Source: Alphaproteobacteria bacterium
GTDB lineage: Bacteria; Pseudomonadota; Alphaproteobacteria; UBA8366
Direction of reading: 5' to 3'
DNA: 64,000 nt
Assembly (NCBI GenBank): GCA_028281325.1
Contig: JANQKC010000026.1
Span: 62,001-126,000, forward strand
The notes under the pieces are model-generated. The model did not search any database, was not told the origin of the DNA, and was given only the letters and a program-made list of their open reading frames with translations. The translations under genes and the position numbers were made by a program. Positions 18,093-26,754 of the stretch are shown here, one piece after another; position 1 is the first letter of the stretch; every line of letters begins with the position of its first letter.

Positions 18093-19028
18093 TCATTCCA
18101 TGCCGTCTTTTTCCAGGACCGCCTTGATGGCGTCCGCCTCGACGGCGATCTCGACGCCGGCGCGTTCTTCCTGCAGCAGCATGGCGACACGGGAATCCCG
18201 ATCGTCCCAGCCGCGGGCGCGCGCCTCGGTCAATTCTTCCAGCGCCATGTTGGCGAAGCGCATTGGCACGCCGACTTCCTTTCCCAGCGCCGTCGCCAGG
18301 GACACGTCTTTATGCGCGAGCCGCAAGGCGAAGTCGGGAGGGTCGAACTTCCCGGACAGAAACTGCGCGGCCAGTCCGTCATAGGTCCGCCGCCGTCCCT
18401 GCGCGCCCTGCCGCACCGCATCCCACAGCGCGGCCGGTTCGACCCCGGCCTTCACGCCCATGGTGAAGACCTCGGCCATGACGCACTGGATCGCGTAGCC
18501 GGAGCAGTTATGCACCAACTTGGCGACCGACCCGGCGCCGATCGGTCCGATGTATCGGGCGCGATCGCCGATCGCGTCGAGCACGGCCTTATGCTTTATG
18601 AAAATGTCTTCCTCGCCACCCACCCACAGCGCCATCTTGCCGGACGCCGCACCGTGCGGCCCGCCGCTGACCGGCGCATCGAGGAAATGGATCCCCTTCT
18701 CGGCGAATTGAGCGTGCAGATTCCGCACCATGCTGGGCGCGTTGGTCGACAAGTCGAAACAGGCGCTGCCGGCCTTCATCCCTGTCAGCAAGCCATTCTC
18801 GCCGACCGCGACGGCTTCCACCTCGGGTGGTCCCGGCAACGAGGTCATGACCACCTCGCAGGATTCGCCGAGGGCGGCGGGCGAGTCCGCCCAGGTCGCC
18901 CCGTTGGCGACATGCGGATCGGCCGTCGCCTTATCCAGGTCGTGCACGATAACGTCATAGCCGCCCTTGATCAGGTTGGCGGTCATCCCCCTCCCCATGG
19001 TCCCCAGGCCGATGAACCCTACCTTCAT
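18093..19028 (-). CDS. NAD(P)-dependent beta-hydroxyacid dehydrogenase (3-hydroxyisobutyrate dehydrogenase-like)
   Basis: The 311-residue protein opens with the dinucleotide-binding motif VGFIGLGTMG (G7/G9/G12) and carries the substrate-site motif APVSGGPHGAASG (about 118-130). The catalytic lysine is in GAGSVAKLVHN (K about 168). This set defines the beta-hydroxyacid dehydrogenase family (3-hydroxyisobutyrate, tartronate semialdehyde and related enzymes). GAGGAG precedes ATG 19028. It is 51 bases downstream of the thiolase-like gene on the same strand, so it may act on a hydroxyacid released in the same pathway. The precise substrate is not determined. Confidence 0.88.
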   Translation of the reverse strand: MKVGFIGLGTMGRGMTANLIKGGYDVIVHDLDKATADPHVANGATWADSPAALGESCEVVMTSLPGPPEVEAVAVGENGLLTGMKAGSACFDLSTNAPSMVRNLHAQFAEKGIHFLDAPVSGGPHGAASGKMALWVGGEEDIFIKHKAVLDAIGDRARYIGPIGAGSVAKLVHNCSGYAIQCVMAEVFTMGVKAGVEPAALWDAVRQGAQGRRRTYDGLAAQFLSGKFDPPDFALRLAHKDVSLATALGKEVGVPMRFANMALEELTEARARGWDDRDSRVAMLLQEERAGVEIAVEADAIKAVLEKDGME

Positions 19029-19079
19029 GAGTATCTCCTCTTCTTACTTGTTCCGTCGAACCACGCCGGGCGCGGTGGT

Positions 19080-20222
19080 CTAAGGGTCTTGATTGGTGAA
19101 GACGATCGTGCCCGCCGCCGCGAACATGCCGCCGACGCCCTGACAGACCCCGACCTGCAATCCGTCCACCTGCGCCGGCGCTTCGCCGCGCATCTGGCGC
19201 ACACTCTCCTGCAGCGCGAACATGCCGTACATGCCCGTATGCGTGTAGGACAGCCCGCCGCCGGACGTGTTCATCGGCAGCTTGCCGCCGGGGGCGGTGT
19301 TGCGCTCCATGATGAAGTCCGGCCCCTCGCCCCGCTCGCAGAAGCCCAGATCTTCGAGTCCCCAGATCGGCAGATGCGCGAAGGCGTCGTAGACCATCAG
19401 ATGATCCACCTCGCTGTGCTTGATCCCCGATTCCTCGAAGGCCTTGGCCGACGACACCTTGAAGGCGCGCGAGCTGGTGTAGCTTTCGAGCTGGCTGACC
19501 AGCCGGCTTTCGACGCTTTCCCCGGTGCCGAGGATATAGACCGGCTTCTTCGGGAAGTCCTTCGCCCGATCCGCCGAGGTCAGGATCAGCGCGCCGCCGC
19601 CGTCGGTGACAAGACAGCACATCAGCAAGCGGAACGGCCAGGCGATCATCCGGCTTTCCAACACGTCGTCGATGGTGATCGGGTCGCGGAAGGCCGCGCG
19701 CGGGTTCTTTGCCGCCCATTCGCGCTGGATTACCGCCACATTGGCGATCTTCTCGACCGGCACGTTGTATTCCTTCATGTAGCGCAGCACCGGCAACGTG
19801 AACATGGTCGGCGGGCCGAGCACGCCATAGGGAATCTCAAACTGGCCGTTCAAGCTGCCCGGATGGATCGGCGGGCGGGCCTTCGCCACGTTCGACCGGC
19901 CGGATTCACCATGCGTGATCAGCACCGTACTGCACAGGCCCGAGGCGATCGCCGCCGCGGCATGGCGCACGTGAATCAGAAAGGAGGTCCCGCCGACGGC
20001 CGTGCCGTCGACCCATTTCGGCGTGATGCCGAGATAGTAGGCGATCTCGGTCGGCTCCTCACGGCAGCAGGCGACGCCGTCGATGTCGGACGGCTTCAGC
20101 CCGGCGTCGGCCATCGCGTTCAGCGCGGCGTCGGCATGCAGTTGAATGTTCGAGAGGTCGGGGATCTTCCCGAGTTCGGTGGTTTCGGCGGCGCCGACGA
20201 TGGCGACGGAATGCGGTTTCAT
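19080..20222 (-). CDS. Thiolase-like protein (SCPx/Ltp2 type, DUF35 partner)
   Basis: The 380-residue protein has the two-domain thiolase fold of the lipid-transfer-protein (SCPx) group, beginning VAIVGAAETTELGK. The segment where biosynthetic and degradative thiolases have the nucleophilic Cys reads GTAVGGTSFLIHVRHAAAAI (about 73-92), with no cysteine at the expected place. This is also true of Ltp2-like retro-aldolases that pair with a DUF35 protein. GAGGAGAGAGAGCC precedes ATG 20222; the open frame upstream is rejected. The DUF35 gene is 17 bases upstream. I therefore lean to a carbon-carbon lyase or aldolase on a CoA ester rather than a true acetyl-CoA acetyltransferase. Confidence 0.8.
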   Translation of the reverse strand: MKPHSVAIVGAAETTELGKIPDLSNIQLHADAALNAMADAGLKPSDIDGVACCREEPTEIAYYLGITPKWVDGTAVGGTSFLIHVRHAAAAIASGLCSTVLITHGESGRSNVAKARPPIHPGSLNGQFEIPYGVLGPPTMFTLPVLRYMKEYNVPVEKIANVAVIQREWAAKNPRAAFRDPITIDDVLESRMIAWPFRLLMCCLVTDGGGALILTSADRAKDFPKKPVYILGTGESVESRLVSQLESYTSSRAFKVSSAKAFEESGIKHSEVDHLMVYDAFAHLPIWGLEDLGFCERGEGPDFIMERNTAPGGKLPMNTSGGGLSYTHTGMYGMFALQESVRQMRGEAPAQVDGLQVGVCQGVGGMFAAAGTIVFTNQDP

Positions 20223-20239
20223 GGCTCTCTCTCCTCGCC

Positions 20240-20656
20240 CTAGCTTTTCGCCGGCCGGAATTTCGGCAGCGTGATCTCGTCGGTCGCGGTCTCGAAGGCG
20301 ACTTCGAGCGGCATGTCGAGCACCAGCGCCTCGGGCGTCTGTGCGCAATCGACGATGTTGGTCATCATGCGCGGCCCTTCTTCCAATTCCACCACGGCGA
20401 TCGCATAGGGCGCTTCGTCCTCGAAGCCCTTCGCCGGACGATGGTTGATGACGTAGCTGAACAGCGTCGCCTTGCCGGAGGCTTCGAACACCTCAACGTC
20501 GCGCGAGCCGGTGTAGGGGCTGAACGGACGCGGCGGGAAATAGGCCTTGCCGGTGTCCTTGCACCGTTGCAGCAGAAGCTTGCCGTCGCGGCAGCCGTCC
20601 CAGAAATGCTGCGTCTCCGGCGTCGGTTGCGGCAGCGGTTTACGATAGTCGCTCAT
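20240..20656 (-). CDS. OB-fold DUF35 protein with degenerate zinc ribbon
   Basis: The 138-residue protein has the N-terminal helix and rubredoxin-like ribbon followed by an OB fold, as in the DUF35 partners of thiolases and aldolases, which bind CoA esters. In the ribbon (about residues 30-50) the expected CxxC...CxxC is reduced to QRCKDTG...FSPYTG, keeping only the first cysteine. The ATG at 20656 (preceded by GAGGATGACCGG) gives the usual start with the FWDGC segment close to the N terminus. It is 17 bases upstream of the thiolase-like gene and surely forms a complex with its product. Confidence 0.85.
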   Translation of the reverse strand: MSDYRKPLPQPTPETQHFWDGCRDGKLLLQRCKDTGKAYFPPRPFSPYTGSRDVEVFEASGKATLFSYVINHRPAKGFEDEAPYAIAVVELEEGPRMMTNIVDCAQTPEALVLDMPLEVAFETATDEITLPKFRPAKS

Positions 20657-20826
20657 GGTCCGGTCATCCTCTAATGCTTGGCCCAGCGCCCGAATGTCGA
20701 TTATGCTTCCGTCAACAATACTCATCCGTCCCGTCATTGCCAAAAAAGCCGCCGCACCGGTGCTCGATACTCACGCCACCGCCGCGGCATTCGCCCAATG
20801 ACGATCGAGCAGGAGAACGCCGCCCG

Positions 20827-23157
20827 ATGATGAAATATGCCGTTGGCCAAGCCGTCCCGCGAACCGAGGATCCGCGCCTGCTGCGCGGGCACGGAAACTA
20901 CATCGATGACTTCATCCTGCCGCGCCAAGCCTACGCCTACATGCTGCGCTCGCCCTACGCCCACGCCGAGATCACATCGATCGACGCTTCAGAGGCCCTG
21001 GCGCAGCCGGGCGTGATCGCCGTGCTGACCGGCGAGGATTACGAGGCCGACGGCATGGGGGAGATCACCGGCCCGAAGCCGCGCAAACGCCGCGACGGCT
21101 CGCCCATGTTCCGGCCGCCGCGCCCGGCATTGACCAAGGACCGCGCGCGCCATGTCGGCCAGATCGTCGCCGTCGTCGTCGCCGAATCGGTCGACATCGC
21201 GAAAAGCGCGTCGGAGCTCGTTTTCGTGGACTACGACAGCCTGCCGGTCACCGTGGCCACGGACCAGGCGACCGATCCCGAAACACCCGCGATCTGGGAC
21301 GCGTGTCCCGACAACGAGGCCTTCTTCTACGAAGCCGGCGACAAGCGCTCGGTCGACGCCGCCTTGGCCGGCGCGGCGCATGTGGTCAAGCAGCGCTTCG
21401 TGATCAACCGCATCAACGCCAATTCGATGGAGCCGCGCGGCGCGCTCGGCGACTACGATCCGCGCGAGGATCATTACACGATCTATGCGGGCATCCAGCG
21501 ACCATGGGCTTGGCGCACCACGCTGTGCAAGAACCTGTTCCATATCCCGGAAAACAAGATGCGGCTGGTGACCGGCGACATGGGCGGGTCCTTCGGCATG
21601 AAAGGCGCGATCTATCCGGAGATTCCGCTCGTCGCCTGGGCGTCGAAACGGGTCGGCCGCCCGGTCAAATGGCGCTGCGAGCGGAGCGAAGGTTTCGTCG
21701 CCGACGACCACGCCCGCGATAACGTCAGCGACGTGCAACTGGGACTCGACGAGGACGGCAAGTTCCTGGCGCTCAAGGTCGAGACCAGCGCGGCGCTCGG
21801 CGCCTATGTGTCCTTCATGGGGATGGGACCGCCCACCGGCAACATTGGCGGACTCGCCGGGGTCTACACCACGCCCGCCGCCTATGTCGGTGTCTCCGGC
21901 GTGTTGACCAACACCTCGCCCCTGTCGCCCTATCGCGGCGCCGGACGTCCGGAAGCGTCCTACATCATCGAGCGGATGATCAATCTCGCCGCGCAAGACA
22001 TGCAGATCGATCCGGCGGAACTGCGGCGGCGCAACTTCATCCCGCCCGATGCCTTTCCCTACAAGACGCCGCTGACCTTCACCTATGACTGCGGCGAGTT
22101 CGAGAAGGTGATGGACCGTACGATGGAAAAGGCCGACTACGCCGGCTTCGCGGCGCGGCGCGCCGAGTCCGAAGCACAGGGCAAGCTGCGCGGCATCGGC
22201 ATGTCCTGCACCATCGAAGTGGCCGCCGCCGTGCAGCCGGAGACCGCGGAAATGCGGTTCGACCCGTCCGGCACGGTCACGGTGCTGGTCGGCTCCACCC
22301 CGCACGGCCAGGGCCACGAGACGATCTACAAGCAGGTGGTCTGCGAAAAACTCGGCATCGAGCCAGAGGCTATCCGCGTCATCGAGGGCGACACGGAGAA
22401 AGTCTCCTTCGGCACCGGCACCGGCGGGTCGCGCACCGCCGCCATCGGCTCGTCGGCGGTTCTGATGGCGACCGAGAAGGTGATCGACAAGACCTCGAAG
22501 ATCGCCGCCCATATGCTGGAAGCGTCGGAACAGGACATCGCGCTGGAGGACGGCAAGTTCGTCATCGCCGGCACCGACCGGTCGATCGATTTCACCGACG
22601 CGGCGCAGGCCGCCTTCTCCCCGGACAAACTGCCCAAGGGCATGGAACCGGGTCTCTACGAATTTGGCACCTTCATTCCCGAAGCGCCGAACTTCCCGAA
22701 CGGCTGCCACATTGTCGAAGTCGAGGTCACGCCGGACACCGGCGAGATCGCGTTGCTGCGCTATTCCGTGGTCGACGATTGCGGCGTGGAGTTAAACCCC
22801 CTGCTGGTCAAGGGCCAGGTGCATGGCGGCATCGTCCAAGGCGCGGGCCAGGCGCTGATGGAACATATGGTCTACGAAGAAGGCAGCGGGCAATTGCTGT
22901 CCGGTTCCTTCATGGACTACTGCATGCCCCGCGCCGACGACTTCTGCTATTTCGACGTTTCGGCCCATCCGGTCCCGACGCAGACCAATCCGTTCGGCGT
23001 CAAAGGCGTCGGCGAGGCCGGCACGGTCGGGGCGTTGGCCGCCGTGATGAACGCGGTGAACGACGCGCTGGCGGCGCGCGGGGTCCGACACGTGGAAATG
23101 CCGCTGACGCCCGAGCGCGTCTGGCGCGCCATCCAGGACGCGTCGAAAGCCGCGTGA
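20827..23157 (+). CDS. Molybdenum hydroxylase large subunit (xanthine dehydrogenase/aldehyde oxidase/CoxL family)
   Basis: The 776-residue catalytic subunit has an N-terminal a/b hammerhead domain (about 10-130) and two molybdopterin-binding domains. Motifs include GGSFGMKGAI (about 255), the pterin-site GQGHET (about 498-503) and the catalytic Glu in VKGVGEAGTVGA (about 738). Such enzymes hydroxylate aldehydes, purines or N-heterocycles. The FAD (CoxM) and 2Fe-2S (CoxS) subunits they normally need are not in this neighbourhood. The frame opens earlier, but ATG 20827 follows GGAG and begins with the family-typical YAVGQAVPRTEDPRLLRG. The stop overlaps the AcnX-like start (TGATG). Confidence 0.9.
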   Translation: MMKYAVGQAVPRTEDPRLLRGHGNYIDDFILPRQAYAYMLRSPYAHAEITSIDASEALAQPGVIAVLTGEDYEADGMGEITGPKPRKRRDGSPMFRPPRPALTKDRARHVGQIVAVVVAESVDIAKSASELVFVDYDSLPVTVATDQATDPETPAIWDACPDNEAFFYEAGDKRSVDAALAGAAHVVKQRFVINRINANSMEPRGALGDYDPREDHYTIYAGIQRPWAWRTTLCKNLFHIPENKMRLVTGDMGGSFGMKGAIYPEIPLVAWASKRVGRPVKWRCERSEGFVADDHARDNVSDVQLGLDEDGKFLALKVETSAALGAYVSFMGMGPPTGNIGGLAGVYTTPAAYVGVSGVLTNTSPLSPYRGAGRPEASYIIERMINLAAQDMQIDPAELRRRNFIPPDAFPYKTPLTFTYDCGEFEKVMDRTMEKADYAGFAARRAESEAQGKLRGIGMSCTIEVAAAVQPETAEMRFDPSGTVTVLVGSTPHGQGHETIYKQVVCEKLGIEPEAIRVIEGDTEKVSFGTGTGGSRTAAIGSSAVLMATEKVIDKTSKIAAHMLEASEQDIALEDGKFVIAGTDRSIDFTDAAQAAFSPDKLPKGMEPGLYEFGTFIPEAPNFPNGCHIVEVEVTPDTGEIALLRYSVVDDCGVELNPLLVKGQVHGGIVQGAGQALMEHMVYEEGSGQLLSGSFMDYCMPRADDFCYFDVSAHPVPTQTNPFGVKGVGEAGTVGALAAVMNAVNDALAARGVRHVEMPLTPERVWRAIQDASKAA

Positions 23158-24410
23158 TGCGGCTGACCGAGGTCGAAGCGGCGATGGAGGCCGGCGCACT
23201 CGGCAAAGGCGCCGCGTGGGCCATCGCCTATCAGAAACGGGTCGGCGAATTCTTCGAAGCGGAGGACTTCGCCGAAATCCGCTTCGCCCACATGATCACC
23301 GACGCGGAGACATTGGGTGCGTCCGGCCTTGCCTTTCTGGAAGAGATGGCGGCGATGCCGGCCGAGGACCGCCGCCTGCGCACGCTCGCCATCGTCGACA
23401 GCCGCGGGTTCGACGACCGCGCGTTCGAACGGTTGTTGCCCGGCACGCCGCTGGTCGGCGACACGCAGCGGGCGATCGACGCGCTCGGCCGGATGGGCGC
23501 GATGAAGGCGCACGGCTATTTCAACAACCATTCGATTCCCCTGCCTGCGTTCGGCGAATCCTGCGCCTTCAGCGGCACGCCGACCGTGGTCTACGCGAAC
23601 AGCATGGTCGGGGTCCGCAGCAATTTCGAGGCGGGTCCGTCCGCCATCGCCGCGATGCTGACCGGCCGGGTGCCGCGTTACGGCTTTCACCTGGACGCCA
23701 ACCGCCGCGGCACGGATTACTTCAAACTGGAAGGGACGCCGAAGAACACCGCCGACTGGGGCGCGGTCGGCGCGATCGTCGGGCGGCATCTCGCGTCCTA
23801 TTGGAAGGTACCGGTGATCGACGGCGTCGCCGAGCGGCCGGATGCCATCTCCTTGAACCATCTCGCCCTCTGTCTCGCCAGCTACGGCTCACACGCCATG
23901 TTCCATGTGGTTGGCGTCACGCCCGAGGCACGCGACGCGCAGGACGCCTTCGGCGGTCCGCCACCGGAACCCACCGTGGTGACGCAGGCCGACATCGATG
24001 CCTTTCACCGCGAATACGAAGGCGACGGCGAGCAACTTGACGTGGTCGCGTTCGGCGCGCCGCAACTCACCATGCCCGAGGTCTACACGGTCGCCGAAAC
24101 GCTGGCGGGACGCAGGGTGCATGAGAACACGACGCTGTTGGTCTACACACCGCTGGAGATCAAGGAGGCGTGCCACCGGGCCGGCATCGCGCAACAGATC
24201 GAAGACGCCGGCGGCATGCTGGTCCACGGGCCCGATTTCTTCGCGACCTTCGCCAAGGAAATCCGCGCGGCGCAGGGCTGGACGCGGCTGATGACCCAAT
24301 CGGTCAAAACCGCGAACATCACCGAGGGATATGGCTACGTGCCCGTCGCGGCGCCCCTAGAGGACTGCATCGAATCCGCGGTCGCGGGCCGGATCGTGAG
24401 GACGGCATGA
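23157..24410 (+). CDS. Aconitase X-like catalytic subunit (DUF521/AcnX large domain)
   Basis: The 417-residue protein matches the AcnX large-subunit architecture, including VVYANSMVGVRSNFEAGPSA (about 144-163) and the late MTQSVKTANI. AcnX enzymes are hydrolyases such as cis-3-hydroxy-L-proline dehydratase and archaeal phosphomevalonate dehydratase. In family members I remember, three cysteines bind an Fe-S cluster (a CTPY, a GCPH and a DTC motif). The corresponding segments here read NNHSIPL, GAPQL (about 300) and HGPDF (about 357), so all three seem replaced. Remaining cysteines are at about 136, 239, 339 and 404. It is coupled to the small subunit by ATGA. The reaction is unknown. Confidence 0.8.
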   Translation: MRLTEVEAAMEAGALGKGAAWAIAYQKRVGEFFEAEDFAEIRFAHMITDAETLGASGLAFLEEMAAMPAEDRRLRTLAIVDSRGFDDRAFERLLPGTPLVGDTQRAIDALGRMGAMKAHGYFNNHSIPLPAFGESCAFSGTPTVVYANSMVGVRSNFEAGPSAIAAMLTGRVPRYGFHLDANRRGTDYFKLEGTPKNTADWGAVGAIVGRHLASYWKVPVIDGVAERPDAISLNHLALCLASYGSHAMFHVVGVTPEARDAQDAFGGPPPEPTVVTQADIDAFHREYEGDGEQLDVVAFGAPQLTMPEVYTVAETLAGRRVHENTTLLVYTPLEIKEACHRAGIAQQIEDAGGMLVHGPDFFATFAKEIRAAQGWTRLMTQSVKTANITEGYGYVPVAAPLEDCIESAVAGRIVRTA

Positions 24411-24817
24411 GCGTGATTACCGGCCATAAGGGAATCGGCGGGCAGGTGCGCGGCACGGCGCTGGTGGCGAGCGACAATTTCAGCACCCGCTACGACCTGG
24501 ACCTGGACCGCGGCGTGTTCTCGCGGCGCGCACACAAACTGTTCGGCGAAAGCTATGTCGGCCGCGTGCTAGTGTTGAATGCGGCCAAGGGCGGCGTCGC
24601 GTCCGCCTGGATGCTGCGGGAAATGGTGATCAACGAAAAGGCGCCGCTCGCCTTGCTGCTCAACGACGCCAATCCGGTGATGGCGCAGGGCGCGGCGTTT
24701 GCCGAACTACCCTTCATGCACCGCTTCGAAACGGACATCACCCAGGCGATACGGACCGGCGACACGGTGCTGGTCGACCCGCAGGCGGGCCGGGTGACCG
24801 TCGAACCGGCATCCTGA
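24407..24817 (+). CDS. Aconitase X-like swivel-domain subunit (DUF126)
   Basis: The 136-residue protein matches the AcnX small (swivel) domain that caps the active site of the large subunit. It starts GHKGIGGQVRGTALVAS and ends with a QAIRTGDTVLVDPQAGRVTV strand. In typical members the loop GRGSxSSS supplies the catalytic serine; here the corresponding stretch reads AKGGVASAWML (about 67-77), another departure from the canonical site. It overlaps the large-subunit gene by ATGA, so the two are made together as a two-subunit AcnX. It is convergent with the DadA-like gene, 11 bases apart. Confidence 0.82.
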   Translation: MSVITGHKGIGGQVRGTALVASDNFSTRYDLDLDRGVFSRRAHKLFGESYVGRVLVLNAAKGGVASAWMLREMVINEKAPLALLLNDANPVMAQGAAFAELPFMHRFETDITQAIRTGDTVLVDPQAGRVTVEPAS

Positions 24818-24828
24818 TAGCGCGGCGT

Positions 24829-26070
24829 CTAGAAACGCTCGGCGCGGAACGGTGTCAGATCGACCTCGGTCGGTTTACCGGCCATGAGTTGCGCCAACAG
24901 TTGGCCGGTAATCGCGCCGGTGCCAAGGCCCACATGCCCGTGCCCGAAGGCGAAATAGACGTTGCGGTGAACCGGCGAACGCCCGATCACGGGAAGGCCG
25001 TCGGGCGTGGCCGGGCGATGTCCATACCATTTCGTTTCCACGTCGCCGGTCAATTCCGGCAACAAAGCGCGCGCGTCGTCCAGAATCCGCAAGGACAGAT
25101 CCCAACGGGGCGGCGCGTCCAGCCCCGAAAACTCCGAACCGGTGGTGAAGCGGATGCCGTGCTCCATCGGCGTGATCACGACATGGCGTTCGGCCGCGCC
25201 CACCGGGATGCACATGCCCACTCCCGAATCGGGAATCATGACGTGGTAACCGCGCTCGGATTCAAGCGGAACGGACGTGCCCAATCGTTTGGCCAAGGCC
25301 CCGGAAAAGGCCCCCGCCGCGACGACGACGGTCTCCACATCGCAGCCGCCGCCCTCGCTCAAAATTCGTCGCGGGCCATCGGGTCCAATCTCGAAGCCCG
25401 TCACCGTATCCCGCAGGATCGTCCCGCCCCCCTGTTCCAGGGAGCGCGCGAGCACCTGGATCATATGCTGCGGATTGATGCTGATACCGCCTTCCGGCAG
25501 AAAGTGCCCGAAGCGGACCGAGGGTCCCAGCGCCGGCTCGATCTCGCGCACCTCGTCGCCCGAGAGCGCCTGCACCTCGATACCTTTCTCGCGGCGGCGC
25601 TCCTGCGATCCCTGCGCCGCCTGGAACCCCGCCTCGGTCTCATAGATGAAGAGGCGGCCGTTGCGCTGGATCAGCGCCTCGTTGCCGGCGGCGCGCAGCA
25701 GCGGATCGTAGGCGTCGAAGGCGTAGCGCATGATTCCCGCAAGCGCGTCGGAAACTTCGAGGAACCGAGCCTCACGGCTGCTCAGCGCGAATCGCAGAAA
25801 CCACGGCAAGGACTTCGGAAGATGCGACAGGCGGATATCCAGCGGATGCATCGGGTCCAACCATATCTTCCAGGCATGCCGCCAGATGCCCGGCGTCGCC
25901 GGCGGAATGAAGGAGGCGATGCCGATATTGCCCGCGTTCCCGGCGGAACACCCATTCCCCGGCTCGTCGCGGTCGATCAAGGCGACATCGAACCCTTCGC
26001 GTTGCAGATACAACGCCGTAGAGACGCCGACCGCGCCGGCGCCGATGACGTGAACGGTTTTACGCGGCAT
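24829..26070 (-). CDS. FAD-dependent D-amino acid dehydrogenase-like oxidoreductase (DadA/DAO family)
   Basis: The 413-residue flavoprotein has the N-terminal Rossmann motif VHVIGAGAVGVSTALYLQ (GxGxxG at 10-15), the NAGNIG segment (about 44) and the C-terminal FAD-contacting GHGHVGLGTGAITG (about 380). This is the DadA-type D-amino acid dehydrogenase subgroup of the DAO family. Such enzymes oxidise D-amino acids or hydroxyproline-type amines to 2-oxo or imino acids. Proximity to AcnX-like genes (AcnX in some bacteria acts on 3-hydroxyproline) and to a GST makes a proline-derivative pathway conceivable, but this is inference only. Confidence 0.85.
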   Translation of the reverse strand: MPRKTVHVIGAGAVGVSTALYLQREGFDVALIDRDEPGNGCSAGNAGNIGIASFIPPATPGIWRHAWKIWLDPMHPLDIRLSHLPKSLPWFLRFALSSREARFLEVSDALAGIMRYAFDAYDPLLRAAGNEALIQRNGRLFIYETEAGFQAAQGSQERRREKGIEVQALSGDEVREIEPALGPSVRFGHFLPEGGISINPQHMIQVLARSLEQGGGTILRDTVTGFEIGPDGPRRILSEGGGCDVETVVVAAGAFSGALAKRLGTSVPLESERGYHVMIPDSGVGMCIPVGAAERHVVITPMEHGIRFTTGSEFSGLDAPPRWDLSLRILDDARALLPELTGDVETKWYGHRPATPDGLPVIGRSPVHRNVYFAFGHGHVGLGTGAITGQLLAQLMAGKPTEVDLTPFRAERF

Positions 26071-26116
26071 CGCCCTTCCATCTCGCGCAGATTTGCCCTT
26101 CGACTTTACCGGCTGG

Positions 26117-26719
26117 TTAGAAGATCGGCTTCGTTTCCTCCATCGCCGGGCGTTGCATCATCTTCTCGAACCACCCGGTCAGCAGCGGCCGGCCCTTACG
26201 CCACTCGTCACCCGGATGACGCCAGTCGGCATAGCCCAGCGACGCGACGACGGTGATCGTGCCGAGGTTCGGTTCGTCGCCGAACCCGCCCGCCAGAGAC
26301 TCCAGTTCGTCATACGCACGCGCGGCGCGCGCCGCCTCGGTCGCGATCACGCCTGGCGACTTCTCCCCTTCTTCGCGCCGTATTTCATGCGACCGGACGA
26401 ACAGCGAATCCATCAGAAGCGACGCGATGCCGTCCACATGCAACGCCTCGTCCCGCGCCTTCGGCTCGGTCGGCAGCAGACTGCCGCCCGCCATGTCGTT
26501 GAGATAGCGGCAGATGATCAGCGATTCGCAGAGATACGCGCCGTTATCCGTCAAGAGGCCGGGCACCTTGCCGCCGGGACCGTGCTTGAAAACCACATTG
26601 TCGCTGCCGCCGAGCGGCGCGGCGTCGATTTCCTCGATCCGATCCATCAGTCCCGCCTCGCGCGCCACGATACGTGGGCGCCGGGCGTAGGGTGAGTTAC
26701 CGGCGTGGAAAAGTTTCAT
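26117..26719 (-). CDS. Glutathione S-transferase family protein
   Basis: The 200-residue protein has an N-terminal thioredoxin-like GST domain beginning MKLFHAGNSPYARRPRIVARE, with the SPYARR catalytic-loop motif. The helix with ESLIICRYLND (about 67-77) binds glutathione's gamma-glutamyl group in relatives, and an alpha-helical C-terminal domain follows. It is on the minus strand, 46 bases upstream of the DadA-like gene and 35 bases downstream of an acyl-CoA dehydrogenase. A related GST lies at 49147. Substrate unknown. Confidence 0.88.
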   Translation of the reverse strand: MKLFHAGNSPYARRPRIVAREAGLMDRIEEIDAAPLGGSDNVVFKHGPGGKVPGLLTDNGAYLCESLIICRYLNDMAGGSLLPTEPKARDEALHVDGIASLLMDSLFVRSHEIRREEGEKSPGVIATEAARAARAYDELESLAGGFGDEPNLGTITVVASLGYADWRHPGDEWRKGRPLLTGWFEKMMQRPAMEETKPIF

Positions 26720-26754
26720 AAGGTCACTCCCTCGATATCACTCGTTATGGACAG

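Noticed and set aside
17831-18190. Possible small gene in the gap before the BCCT transporter
   Set aside because: Arg- and Ser-rich frame overlapping the dehydrogenase gene end; no ribosome binding site and no similarity recognised.
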